This document shows positions 11,325-22,370 of a stretch of 64,000 nt of DNA, one piece after another. A program made the translations under genes and the position numbers. Source of the DNA: Neofusicoccum parvum (Eukaryota > Ascomycota > Dothideomycetes > Botryosphaeriales > Botryosphaeriaceae); assembly GCA_020912385.1 (NCBI GenBank), contig CP087207.1:2542001-2606000 (forward strand), written 5' to 3'. How positions within the stretch are numbered: the stretch's first letter is position 1; every line of letters begins with the position of its first letter. Under the pieces are notes generated by a model. It saw only the letters and a list, made by a program, of their open reading frames with translations. It made no database searches and was not told the DNA's origin.

Positions 11325-12190
11325 TCCGCCTCTCCTTCTCCTCTCCCATCTCCTCTCCCATCTTCTTTCCCATGTCCTCTCCCATCTTCTTTCCCATCTT
11401 CTTTCCCATCTTCTTTCCTATCTTCTCTCCCACCTTCTTTCCCATCTTCTTTCCCACCTTCTTTCCCATCTTCTTTCCTATCTTCTCTCCTATCTTCTCT
11501 CCTATCTCCTCTCCCATCTTCTTTCCTATCTTCTTTCCTATCTTCTTTCCTATCTCCTCTCCCATCTTCTTTCCTATCTTCTTTCCTATATTCTCTCCTA
11601 TCTCCCCTCCCATCTTCTCTCCCATCTTCTCTCATCATCTACTTTCACATCTTCTCCCTGATCTTCTCTCCCATCTACTCTCATCATCTACTCTCATCTA
11701 CTCTCATCATCTACTCTCATCATCTACTCTCATCATCTACTCTCATCATCTACTCTCATCATCTACTCTCATCATCTACTCTCATCATCTACTCTCATCA
11801 TCTACTCTCATCATCTACTCTCATCATCTACTCTCATCATCTACTACTATCTACTACCATCTCCTCTGCTATCTCTTCTGCCATCTCTTCTGCCATCTAC
11901 TAATATCTCCTCTACTATCTATCGCCATCTACTATTATCTCCTCTGCCATCTTCTCTACCATCTTCTCTACTATCTACAACCATCTACTACCATCTACCG
12001 CCATCTCCTCCGCCATCTACCGCCATCTACTACCATCTTCCGCTATCTACCCTGCCATCTTCCGCTATCTACCCTGCCATCTACCCCTTAGATCTACCCT
12101 GCTATCTACCTTACTATCTACCCTGCTATCTACCTTACTATCTACCCTTAGATCTACCCTCAGATCTTCTCTCTCATCTAGTCTCTCATT
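11325..12190. repeat. pyrimidine-rich minisatellite, strand-asymmetric
   Basis: About 0.87 kb in which the plus strand is almost entirely C/T/A with very few G. It contains three blocks. Block 1 (about 11335-11640) is built on a roughly 12-base unit such as CCCATCTTCTTT/CCTATCTTCTCT. Block 2 (11701-11843) is a perfect 13-base tandem repeat. Block 3 (about 11850-12190) is degenerate with units such as CTATCTACC. Open frames through it (287 codons on plus; Gly/Lys/Glu repeat peptides on minus) are by-products of the repeat. Confidence 0.93.
11701..11843. repeat. perfect 13-bp tandem array, 11 copies
   Basis: The unit CTCTCATCATCTA repeats eleven times without a mismatch, counted directly. The array lies inside the larger pyrimidine minisatellite and is probably length-variable between strains. 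Confidence 0.97.
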
Positions 12191-12668
12191 TTGTCACTCA
12201 TTTCTTATAATATATAATTTGCTATATTTTCCGCTCTGTAATTTACGCTTAGATCGCCATCTTATTCCACGATCATTTCTTTCCACTGCCATCTATTTCC
12301 CTGTGCTACCAACATCATCATCGTTATGCAATAGTGTGGGTATATGTGGAGGAAGACGGACGTGAGCTCGCGCCTTCACGTGGCGTCCGTCGTGAGTACC
12401 TCGCATGAGGGAAACCAAGACGAGCTCTTAGACAGAAAATCAATAAAGATGCCTCAATGAAATTGATGACAATGATTACTATCATCTGCAAATCAAGTAC
12501 ATGCAAATGAGCAGAATCGTTCTGAGCGGAGATTTTGCAATTGACTCAGAGTAGAGATCTACCTGCCCATCACCCTCGACCTCGCTACTCGCCGGCGAGC
12601 AGCCCCTCAGTCCCCCCTCCGCTCTCTAGCATATCATACACTACCATGCAGTCTCCACAGCGCCCATC
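12191..12668. other. intergenic, 3' flank of the O-methyltransferase
   Basis: AT-richer sequence (with a TATAATATATAA-like stretch near 12210) that grades into ordinary DNA before the methyltransferase stop. No gene seen. Confidence 0.45.
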
Positions 12669-14188
12669 TCACACCGCAACCGTCGCCTCGATCGCGCCAA
12701 ACGCCGTCCCAGGCGCCCTCCAAACCCTCTCCAATTTCAACCCTGCTTGCTTGAGCAACACGTCCCACTGCTTCTCGGTCCGCTCGCCACCCGTGATAGT
12801 CATCAAGACCATGTCGATCAAGGCGCTCTCCGCGCTGACGCCCTTAGTCGGCAGGATCTGCTCCGCAATGACGAGACGCGACGATTTTGGGTCCATGGCG
12901 GCGGCGAGATGACGCAGTATTTGGATGGAGGTAGGGTCGGACCAGTCGTGCAGAATGCGGCGAAGGTAGTATATACGGGCACCTGATGGTTGGTATGAGT
13001 ATGCGGGACTCATGCTAGGAAGGGGAGGACGTAAGGAAGTGCGTAGCACTATACTGGGGAGGGAGGAGGTGGGCATAGACCAAGATATGTGAAAGGGATG
13101 TGTGACTTACCCTTGATGGGCTGTGGAGAGAAGAAGTCATGTTCCATAGCCACGATTCCGTCAATATGAGGTGCATCCTTGACGACCTCGGCACGGTCCT
13201 GCAGCACGACACGCCCCTTAATGCCCGCACACAGCTCTCGGATTTGCCGCGACGTGTGCCCCACACCACCGCCCACATCGACCACGAGTGGTGTCTCGTC
13301 ATCCCCGGATGGCGTCTCGGCTAGCTTCTCCGCGAATGGGTACAGTCCAACGGACCAGGTGCTGTCGAAGCTCTGGGCTATCATGGCGCGGTTGGAATTT
13401 TCCTGGCGTTCTGGAAACTGGGCAATGTAGGCCCACGACTCCTTGCCATTGGTGCGGTGAGCAAAGGTGTAGGGGCAGTTAGTTGGATCTACAGGGTGCT
13501 TCCAGCCGTTTTCTTTGAAGTACTGGTTCATGAAAGCGATGGACGGCCAGGTCTCGTCCATAATATGCTTCACGATGGCGGTGATTTCTGGGCTTTTGTA
13601 AGGGGCGGAATAGGGCGTCTGGGCGTAGGTCTCTTCATCGACCTCAGCCAGTGGGCCCGCGACGGTGGCGTTGCGCATAAGGCTGACTGGCTCGAGGAGA
13701 AAAGATTAGCGGGCATGCTTCTCGTGATCTCGTGTTTGGTAAGCGGGGGTTGCTCACCAAGGAGTGCTTTTTCCACAGGAGCTTCCAATTTTTGCACCAG
13801 TTCGTCAGCAGTCATCGGAGTGCCATCTGCTGGAATCGTGTTGAACACGCCCAACTCAAGCAATGTCCTGGTTGCAGCTGTCTGGCACATCTTCACGGTA
13901 TCATAAGCATGGCGCGCTGTTGGAGGGGCTGGCTTGACTGCTGCTCACCACTTGCACCTGGTCAAACATGGCGCCGAGGGGACCCTGGGCGGCAAGCAGC
14001 AGCTTCTTGATCTCCACGGCAAGGCCATTCTGCGCCTCCTTGGTCTCCCAGTCCTTGGATGTGTCGCCAAGGTTCTTGCGAGACGTCTCGGCGAATGACT
14101 CGGCGGCGGCGGCGATGCGGGCTATGCCCTCTTCGATCGAGGCAGTGCGCGTGGCAATGGATTCTGGGGTAGCGGCAGGAGCAGACAT
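12669..14188 (-). CDS. SAM-dependent O-methyltransferase (fungal secondary-metabolite type)
   Basis: Transfers a methyl group from SAM to a hydroxyl of a small molecule. Four exons (13949-14188, 13758-13890, 13111-13686, 12669-12982) give 420 aa. Introns are 13891-13948, 13687-13757 and 12983-13110. The first acceptor is ambiguous: 13882 also keeps frame and drops three residues. Residues 1-80 form a helical N-terminus; the winged-helix dimerisation part carries TRTLLELGVFNTIP. The SAM loop is VVDVGGGVGH (259-268) and the catalytic base is His328 in RRILHDWSD, both diagnostic of COMT/AflP-like enzymes. Intron 3 is spliced exactly at GARIYYLRR. The start is divergent from the SnoaL-like gene (805 bp). 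The substrate is unknown. Confidence 0.92.
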
Positions 14189-14992
14189 TGTGAAACAGGC
14201 TTGACTCGTCGAGGAACGGCCCCAGAGGCGCGCAGGAAACGGGCTTTAAATGCACCTCTGGCACTGCGAGGCCGGCGCTGTGCGGTGGGACTGAGCATTG
14301 CTGCTGCCTGCGCGGCAGCCGCCGGCGACGGGCTGGCGCAGACGGTGCAACATGGAGGATTCAACGGCGGGGTTGCGGCCAGCAGCATCGAGGCGGGTCG
14401 GGATGGTGGCTTGCAGCAGACGGGCTGCGCGCGAGGGCGCGTGGAGCAGAACGGACGGGCCGTCGTGCGCGGGCTAGCCGGGTCAGGAAAGCACGACTCC
14501 CTGCGCCCAAGCCGGCTTCGGAAACGGCGATCATCCGAGCCAGAGAGGCCTCACCCGACAGCCAGCCAGCCCTTTGTCAGTTGACAGCGTCCTCTCCCCA
14601 CTCCGCACCACGCTCTTCAGATTTCCCCCGCGTCTTGTCGATGCCTTGCTGCCGCACTGGCTCGCCCCCGCCGCAAGAGCGCTTCAGGCAGAAGGACCCG
14701 CCGGGGACGAGCCTCGCGAAGGATCGCGCCCAGCAGCCCTGCCCTCGGCCTCGCTCCCCGAGCCACCATTTATGAGCGCGCGCCCGACCCAGCGCGCCCG
14801 CTCGCCCTGCCAGACACAGTCCGCCGGTCCTGATCCTGCCCGCGCTGCCTCCGGGGTGTCCAACCTGCCGATCGAGTGCTGCCGCCAAACATCATTTGCT
14901 GCCGTTGAAACATCCTCAGCGTCGCCCAATCGCCGTCGCCGCCGCCGTCGTAAACCATTCCGCTTCGGGTCTGCGGCTCGCCGTCCACCACC
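14189..14992. other. divergent promoter, OMT / SnoaL-like gene
   Basis: 804 bp between two divergent starts, so shared regulation is possible. GC-rich; open frames here are Ser/Pro/Arg-rich and not credible. No binding site is recognised with confidence. Confidence 0.45.
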
Positions 14993-15751
14993 ATGTCATC
15001 CTCCGCCGGTGACTCCCGCCCCGCCCCGTCAGCTTGCGGACCCCTACAGCTGCAGCAGGCACAGCAGCAGCTGAAGAGGCAAAGTCACAAGCGTCGACAC
15101 CGCGAACCTCGCCGCCAGCAACCCAGCCCCAGCCAATCGCCCTCGCCGTCCGCCTGCGGGTACGAGTCTGACGCGTCCGCTGACTCGGCCGCCGAAACCG
15201 CAGCCACCGAGCGTGCAACCAAAGCTCACCTGGCCGCCTTGCTGCGCGGCTACTGTACCTACGCCAGCGCCTACACCTGGCGCCCGTGGGGCGACCTGTT
15301 TGCCGAAGATGCCGTGCTGAGCTTCGACTACCTTGGCGAGCTGCGCGGCCGCAAGGAGATTGTGGCCGGCGCGCTCGGCATGCAGGACGGATGGTACAAC
15401 AGCACGTTTTTCTCCGACGTCAAGCTCGAGCTTGATCCCCACTGCCCGGACGACAAGGCTACTGGCTCCGCCAAACTGTGGTCTGGAAACACGACCGAGG
15501 CTACGAAAGTACCGGACACGGTGTTGAGGTCTATGACCATGGCCGTGGACATGAGGGAAGAGGAGGAGTTATCACAATCCGATTGCGAGTATTGTGGACC
15601 GTACCATTTCGAGTTTGTCAAGACTGAGGAAGGTTGGAAGATCAAGAGCATGGCATTGAAGGTGCTGGGCGAGAACAGGGAGGAGGTGGATAGGCTGTGC
15701 ACACGGTGTGATTGCATCCCGCTCTCGTCGTGCGGGACGCCGTGCCGTTGA
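14993..15751 (+). CDS. SnoaL-like (NTF2-fold) protein with cysteine-rich C-terminus
   Basis: Single-exon protein of 252 aa; the ATG lies in CACCATGTC context. Residues 1-70 are a Gln/Ser/Pro/Arg-rich disordered leader. From about residue 75 there is a SnoaL/NTF2-like module: helix ATKAHLAALLRGYCTYASAY, then WGDLFAEDAVLSFDYLGELRGRKEIVAG, the typical entry to the cone-shaped pocket, ending with the strand EGWKIKSMALKVLG. Members include polyketide cyclases and many proteins of unknown role. Unusually, it has CEYC before the last strand and five Cys in the final 17 residues (CTRCDC...C...C). Divergent from the OMT and convergent with the FMO (246 bp). An enzymatic role is only inferred from these neighbours. 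Confidence 0.8.
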   Translation: MSSSAGDSRPAPSACGPLQLQQAQQQLKRQSHKRRHREPRRQQPSPSQSPSPSACGYESDASADSAAETAATERATKAHLAALLRGYCTYASAYTWRPWGDLFAEDAVLSFDYLGELRGRKEIVAGALGMQDGWYNSTFFSDVKLELDPHCPDDKATGSAKLWSGNTTEATKVPDTVLRSMTMAVDMREEEELSQSDCEYCGPYHFEFVKTEEGWKIKSMALKVLGENREEVDRLCTRCDCIPLSSCGTPCR

Positions 15752-15997
15752 AGCAGCCCGGTTCGGATACCGTGAGAGAGTTTTTGGGGCGTCGTTCATG
15801 CCTGTCCTGCCCGTCGATTGATTATGCGATTGAAAAAGGTCTGGACTTACTTTTCCTATGGATACCCTCAAAGTTGGAAATTTGTTTCTTTTGCTGTTTA
15901 TACAACTACAATTGTCTTCTGGACCCATGTGTCTTTCTCTTTTGAAACTAAGCATTTTACTCCTTGCTTCCGCGCCGGCCACCTATCCGAGCTTGCG

Positions 15998-18014
15998 TCA
16001 TTTTTCCGCAACCCCGTGCTTCTGTGTCCACTCGCTCGGCAGATTCTGGTAGTCCTCCGGGCCATAAGGATCAGTAATCTCCGCGAACTTGCTCTTCTTC
16101 CTATGCGTTTCGAGCCCGATATCTCGCAACAGCATGTCGATATATGGTACGGTGTCGAACACAAAGTCTGGAAGCCTAGCACCGTATCCGCACGGATACC
16201 TCCACCTGCCGAACTGCGAGTGCAACACCGTCTCCCAGTGCGCCTTTTCCTCGACAGGCTGGCGGTCAAGTCTACCATCAAAGTACGCAGAGATCCATAG
16301 GCTCTGCGCCTGTGCAGAGATTGAGGTGGAGATAGTCATGAGCATGCCAGCAAAAGCAATGTTCCTCTTCTGGAGGGTCGACGGAGGAATCATGAAGCGG
16401 TACAGGCGGAATGGCTGGTTTGGTGTCTCCTTTGCATTCTCGCTCCGCTCCGACTTGGGGACGTTTGGCTGGTCTTTCAGACGAGGGAATCGTTCCAAAA
16501 TGACAGTGTCTGCTTTCTGGGCTAACGTGTCCGGTTGGGAGGAGTAGTGGGGTAGGCCAAGCTCAGCTACAGCACCAGGAGGGAGGAAGTTGATCGGAGG
16601 ACGCGGTTTCCATCCAGTCGCACAGAACAGAACATCGGTCTTGATCTCCTTGCCGTTTGACAGGTGGACCGTCTTCTCAGACAAGTGGGTGATGTCTGCC
16701 ACGTGCACGCGAATCGTCCCGTTGCGGACCAACTCGAAGAAATCAGTCGGGAAGTTGAGAATGCTAAGACCGCTCCCAATCCACATGGCAGAGTTCCATG
16801 GTTTCAACTTCGCCGTCTCGGGATGGTTGTCAAAGCCGCATAGCGTGTTGGCATCGTTCCCAAGTATCTGCCAGAACGTATCCACGATCTTACGGCCGAA
16901 CCAGGTGCCATGCAGAAAGGCTCTCACACTGCCATAACCATCTTCATCGCCCCAGATACACGGACTGAGCCAGGTCAAGAAACGCGTGTGCACAAGCTTC
17001 TCCAGCCACTTCTTCAGCGGGGTCACGTACGGCGGTGCCATATAGACCGGACCGCGGCCGCTCTGGCGGATGATCATGTCGACTGAGACGCCAGCCGTTG
17101 CATACGCATACGCTGCGTCCCACGCCGACTTCGCGCCTCCAAGCACCACAATGCTTCTCGCCGTCTCGAGCGTGTCGGCTTGGTCCGCAAAATCCTTGGA
17201 ATGAAAAATCGGGCCCCCGAACGTCTCTTGCCCCACGATCTCAGGAACGTATGCTTCGGACGTCACGCCGGTCGCCACAATGAGCCTCCGCGCGTGGATC
17301 AGTGCCTTTTCACCGGTTCCGACCGTCGCCACACCCAACACCCAGCCGCCGATTTCGTTGTTTTCCTCTGCCGCCTCGACGCGCGTGTTGAAGCGGATGC
17401 GGGGGTAGACGCCGAAGTGCTGCGCGTACGTCGTCAGGTACTGATGGAGGACGGTGCCTGGGATGTGTTCGCCCGGTTTGACGCCGAAAGATTCTGTATC
17501 CATCGGAAAGTCGCTGTACTCGAACGTGCCCAGCATATTGTTGGACTTCAGCATTGGGTAGAGTCGGTCGCGGCCCCAGACCCCGCCCACGCTGGAGGCA
17601 CTGTCGAGGACAAGGACATTTTGAGAGGGGTGCAGCTCGATGTAGGTCTTTGCGGCGCAGAGGCCGTACCAGCCTGCGGTAAGACGTTAGTAGCTGCATG
17701 TCCGGTCTCTTTTCTACAAGCTTTGAGTGCTCAATGCGAAGACGGATACAACAATCTGATCAGACGATTCGGTCGCAGGCTCCTCGAAAGCCGCTAGCGC
17801 ATGAACTTATTGCCCATGGCAAGCTCCAACAGTTGTAGCATCTCAATTGATGCTCAAGTAATGAACAGGGAGGCGCATTGTCGGGAAGGCTGATGCAGCA
17901 AGGAATTGGAGGCTCGGAGCGGGAAACCCTGGAGACCCTCGTCGCATCCTTGCCGGTCGGAAAGAGACAACTGGACTTACCGGCGCCAACGACGACAAGG
18001 TCAAACTCCTCCAT
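15998..18014 (-). CDS. class B flavin-dependent monooxygenase (FMO-like)
   Basis: FAD/NADPH-dependent oxygenase acting on N, S or carbonyl groups of small molecules. Two exons (17981-18014, 15998-17673) flank a 307 bp intron with a perfect TACTAAC branch point and CCGCAG acceptor, giving 569 aa. An in-frame ATG at 18038 would add 8 residues. Splicing assembles the FAD-binding GAGWYG motif (10-15) across the intron. The FMO fingerprint FGGPIFHS (163-170) matches FxGxxxHS. The second nucleotide-binding site has VVLGGAKSAWDAA instead of classical GxGxxG, as in a subset of fungal FMOs, and a CATGW motif follows. Faces the rhodopsin-domain gene head to head and is convergent with the SnoaL-like gene. 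Substrate unknown; a biosynthetic role is inference. Confidence 0.92.
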
Positions 18015-19322
18015 GGCTTGTTCTTCCTGGTGGGTCACAGCGATGGCCGCAACCGTGCCGCGGCGAATTGCTGCGAAGCGAGAGGGGAGGAGAGAGCGGA
18101 CGCCGTAAGCAGCGAGTGCGGGAGGGGCACCAGCTGTACCTCATCTTTCATGTGCCTGTGGAAGGAGCCACCCACCACCGTTCCAGGCCCGTGTGTCCAC
18201 GACTACAGCCTATCACCGGGGGGGCTTCCAAAAGAGGATGTGATCTTCATGTTGCGGCACAGCTCCCTCGTCCCGCGGTCCAACGGTGCGTTTTCCTTCG
18301 ACCCCACTACCGTGTGCAGCAAGGGGATCCCTCCCTCCGAGCACTTGATGGCCTAGCGTCTGCAGTGCGGGAGCGATCCTGGAGTGCGTTTGCTCGTGCA
18401 GAAGACGGACAGCCTCTCCGGACCTCATCGTCGTCTGCGCGCAGCCTATACCCCGTCGGCGGTTATACGGCCTACACCGACACGAGGCTGCATGCACTTT
18501 CAGGAACGTGTTTTCATGCAGCCGAACCCAGCTCTGTGGCGTCCAATCGGAGCAACGTGCGTTCATCCAAGACCCTGGCGCACCCGTCTCCCGCAGGCCC
18601 GAAGGAGTCGCGTTCGAGCACTCTCTTCTCCACACCAGGCCCGAAAGCAACCGGTAGCGGATCCCGACGAACATCAACGGCCCTGCAATCGCCCATCTTA
18701 TACCAGAACTGCTGGTAGCACGGCGTTGATCCTTTGTGACGTTTCGTGGAGGGCCTGAAAAAACACAACTGCAGCTCGTGCAACTCCGGTTCTGTGTCCG
18801 ACCATCCATTTCCACCTGTGGTCGACCGTGTCTTAAACGCCCTCCCCACTTGGCTCGTCTACCGTGATTGCGGACGTTACCGACTCTCCGCGGTTCCTAT
18901 CCCAAACCGCGCAAGATCGATCCTTCTCGGCGTGCCGACAAGAGTCATGTCCCCCATGTCCACGGCCTCGAACCGAACATTGCGCTGCTGCGCCGTATCC
19001 AGCAGCGCAAATCACCGCGAATCCTGACCTCGGTATAGGCGCGCACGCATGCACCCCTGGCAATCCCCAAACCTAATCGACCTCAGGGCAAGAGTGAAGA
19101 CAGCTCTCGGGCCGCTTTTTGCAAGGGCCTTTTCCAAGGACACGAACCCGGCCTTCATGTGCGTCCTGATATAGCCAACCGCCTCGCTGTGCGTTCTCCG
19201 AGCTTCGCGGCTTGTTGGCTTCTTTCTTTCCTCCTAATGCATCGCCGTCGCGACATTGCCCTGCGCCGCGCTGCCCCTTCTCTTCTTCTTCCCTAGCAGC
19301 GAGCCCAACAAACGTCAAGAAG
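18015..19322. other. divergent promoter region, FMO / rhodopsin-domain gene
   Basis: 1.3 kb between divergent starts. Long overlapping open frames on both strands have Arg/Ser/Pro composition without domains. No gene called. Confidence 0.45.
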
Positions 19323-21195
19323 ATGGCCGACTCCTTCACCACTGAGGCCTTCACGCTGCTCGGTGTGGGCATCGTGGTCATTGCGCTGAGGACCGTCGCG
19401 CGCGCGACATCGGTGGGAATTGGGGGGTTCCAGTTTGACGACTACCTCATGCTCGTGGCCGCCGTGAGTATACGAAGGCCCCTCTTTTGCGGATCATCCC
19501 CTCTCTTCAGTTGCCATCTTCCATGCTCATCGGGCTAACTGGTCGGGGCGCTCAACCCCTGTTGCAGGTCATCTACTCCCTCGAAACAGCCACAGCGTAC
19601 ATCGTGGGCGGCTGGTGGCTGGGATTGGCGAACAACGGCATGACGGATGAACAGCGCCGGACGCTCGATCCCGCCTCGCACGAATACCATCTGCGCGTCG
19701 GCGGGTCCAAGACGCAGCTGGTTGGGTGGAGTCTGTACACGCTGCTGCTGTGGACGTTGAAGCTATGCATGTGCCACTTCTACTCGAGGTTAAGGTAAGC
19801 ATTGCCACAATCAGCCACCTGCTCCTCTAGCTTTTGCTGACCCGAGGATAACAATCAGCTCCGGCATCTACCATCTGGAGTTACGCGTGAAGATCGGCTA
19901 CGTCCTCATCGGCGTGACTTACATCGCCACGGAGTTGTCAATCCTGCTTGGATGTCAACCTTTCAGCAACAATTGGCAGATCTACCCGGATCCTGGAAGT
20001 ACGTCGGCAACGGCCATTCACCCCTCACCATCGGAAATTCGCTGAGACGTCTCTTTCCGCTTGCCAAACAGATTACTGCCAGCCCGCCATCTCGAAGATT
20101 GATCTCTACGTCACCGTCATCCTGAACGTGCTGACGGACTTATTCCTAATGTCAATCCCCATGCCGATGCTCTGGGGCGCGAACCTGAAGCTGAAGAGGA
20201 AGCTATCACTGATCGTCATCTTCGGCGGCGGCGTATTCGTCATGATGGCAGGGATCCTGCGATGCGTGTTGATCATCCAGGTACGTTTCACCTCCACCTC
20301 CACCTCCCCAGCCGCAACCAAATCCGCCTGACGCCCCTCTCAGGACCCCATCAACGGCGCCCAAGCCGCGGGCAGCTGGGCCTGCCGCGAAACTTTCGTC
20401 GCCGTCGTGATCGGCAACGCGCCAATGATCTACCCGCTCTTCAGACGGGGCATCGAGAAGGTGTACTCGACCTCGGGCCTCTCGCGCGTCGTCCACTCCT
20501 CGTCCCGCAACAACGAGCCCCGCGGCAGCGTGCACCTCCGCTCCAGCCTCAGCAAGCCGGCCCGCCGCGGCAAGCTGCGCAGCGTCAACGCGCTGCCCAC
20601 GACGTTCAACGACGAGGCGATGGCCGGCTGGGACAGCAAGGAGCGCATCATCGAGGAGACGCGGGCCGTGGACGGCGGCGGGGCCGGCGGGCGGGGCGAC
20701 GGCGCGTCCAGCGCGGCCAGCGGCGACGTCTCAAGGCGGCTCAGCGAGATCGGCGAGGGCGTGGAGGCGGACGACCAGGCAAGCCGGCACCGGCGGGCCG
20801 CATCGTCGACGAAAGGCGGCGGCGGCGGCGGTGGGCGCGACCGCTCGGCGTCGCGGTCTCGCAGCCGCGCGGCCAGCGCCGCGGCGTCGATCAACACGGG
20901 GCTGCGGAGCGCGAGGGGGAGCTTGCGGGGCAGTCTGATCGTGTCGCGGACGGAGAGCCGCGCGGATGGCGCCAGCTCGGCGCTGGGGGGCATTACGGTC
21001 ACCAAGGAGGCGCATATCACGACGGAGGAGCGCGGGGAGGCGCAGACGAGGACGCCGAGTCCGCCGCAGGCCGGGGGTTATCTGCTCGAGGCGGGGGAGG
21101 TGGTGGAGGTGGGGAGGAGCGAAACTCCGTTCAAGTATAGGGAGGAGGAAGGGCTGGAGTATACGGCGTATGTGGGCAGAGGACAGGCGTATTGA
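19323..21195 (+). CDS. Pth11/SAT4-like integral membrane protein (fungal rhodopsin domain)
   Basis: Seven-helix membrane protein of the large fungal rhodopsin-domain (PTH11/SAT4-like) family; some members are GPCR-like, others transport-related. Five exons (19323-19463, 19568-19794, 19859-19998, 20072-20280, 20344-21195), introns 104, 64, 73 and 63 bp, 522 aa. Family marks: LRTVARATSVGIGGFQFDDYL after helix 1, GCQPFSNNWQIYPDPG..YC before helix 5, DLYVTVILNVLTDLFLMSIP, and the last helix AVVIGNAPMIYPLFRRG. From about residue 260 a 260-residue cytosolic tail is Ser/Arg/Gly-rich and disordered, with a run of seven Gly, far richer than the membrane part. There is no CFEM domain or signal peptide. 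The function is unknown; sensing is inferred only from distant relatives. Confidence 0.9.
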
Positions 21196-22370
21196 GGGGC
21201 CGTTTGGATTTGGTTGGTGGTTAGATACCCTGTGGGATGGTTAATGGGAGGATTTTGTCTCACTTTCCTGCTCTTGCTCCCTGCGTTTGCTTTTGGGGGG
21301 TGTTTTCTGCGGTGCCGGGTTCGTGAGCTCGCGCGTCGATGCCGATATAGGCGGACTGCGACTCATACGTCAGGGCTTCCAGCTCCCCTCCCTTCTCCTC
21401 CACACCGAGCTTCCCCAGGCCAACGAAGGGGAGCCGATCATCACTTATACAGCCTCTCTTCACCTGGCTTCCAGAATGTTCCTTCTTATCTCATCTGAGA
21501 TCTTGCCAGCCACATCGATTTGGAGCAACTTCGCATGATCTGTCCTGCGCACGGGGACCGTCCGTTGAAATCAGCTGTCTTTCCTGACTCGTCGCCCCTC
21601 CTCCGCTCCTCGCACCAAGCATCTCATGATGCTCAGCACCACCAGCGCCTCGAGGGACCGGTTCGGGGCGCGACGCGTTTCCGTCGCAGCCCACGGACGT
21701 CCGACAACATCCGACGGCTGCCATGTTTTGAGCCTCTGCCGTTCCGTGCGCCAGCGTGCCGCGTCGTCCAGCTTGCCTCGACGCGGCCGGCGTTCTCTCC
21801 CCCTCTTCCCTGCGGATGTTGCCGCGGTCATGCTGCGAGGCCAAGTGGGTAGAGACAAGCTTTGCAAACACATCAACGGCAGCGGAACGGGCGACCAAAA
21901 AAGGTTATGCGCCAGATCCCGCTGCTGCTGCTCCTGCCTGCCAACCTTAAACCGAGATGTAGAGATAAGATAACAGCACAGTAGATTCAGCTACAACAAC
22001 TACCCACAGTTTCGATGCTGCATGTTTGAAAGGAACCGCTCTTGTGGCGGGACACAGCTTGGCTTATCCATTCCAACCAAACCCAGGCCCCCCCTCTCTC
22101 TCCCCGTATTCCGGTAAACCCACGGACACCACCGCCCGCCCACTCCCCTCGCCCTCCCAGATGCAGATATGAAAGACACGCCCCACCCACAAGGCAACCC
22201 GCGATGAGTCGCGCCGGGGTGCCGATCACCATCAGCCCAGCCCCTTGGCGGTCTGGCGTTGGACCGGTATGTACGTATAAGAGCTGGGGTCGGCGACGAG
22301 CATTCGCGAAGAGACCGCCAACGATTCTCTCGCCAACTCTCGCCGAGCACGAAGAAAAACAAAAGCAAAA
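21196..22370. other. intergenic, upstream of the secreted-peptide gene
   Basis: 1.2 kb without a credible gene. The final 100 bases contain GTACGTATAAGAG (about 22272), a possible TATA-like element, and an A-rich leader directly before the ATG at 22371. Confidence 0.4.

Noticed and set aside
11228..12091. 287-codon open frame on plus and Gly/Lys/Glu repeat frames on minus
   Set aside because: They arise from repetition of 12- and 13-base pyrimidine units; no start context, no non-repeat coding part.
17906..18815. Long overlapping frames between FMO and the rhodopsin-domain gene
   Set aside because: Both strands are open over the same bases with Arg/Ser/Pro bias, typical of GC-rich chance frames.
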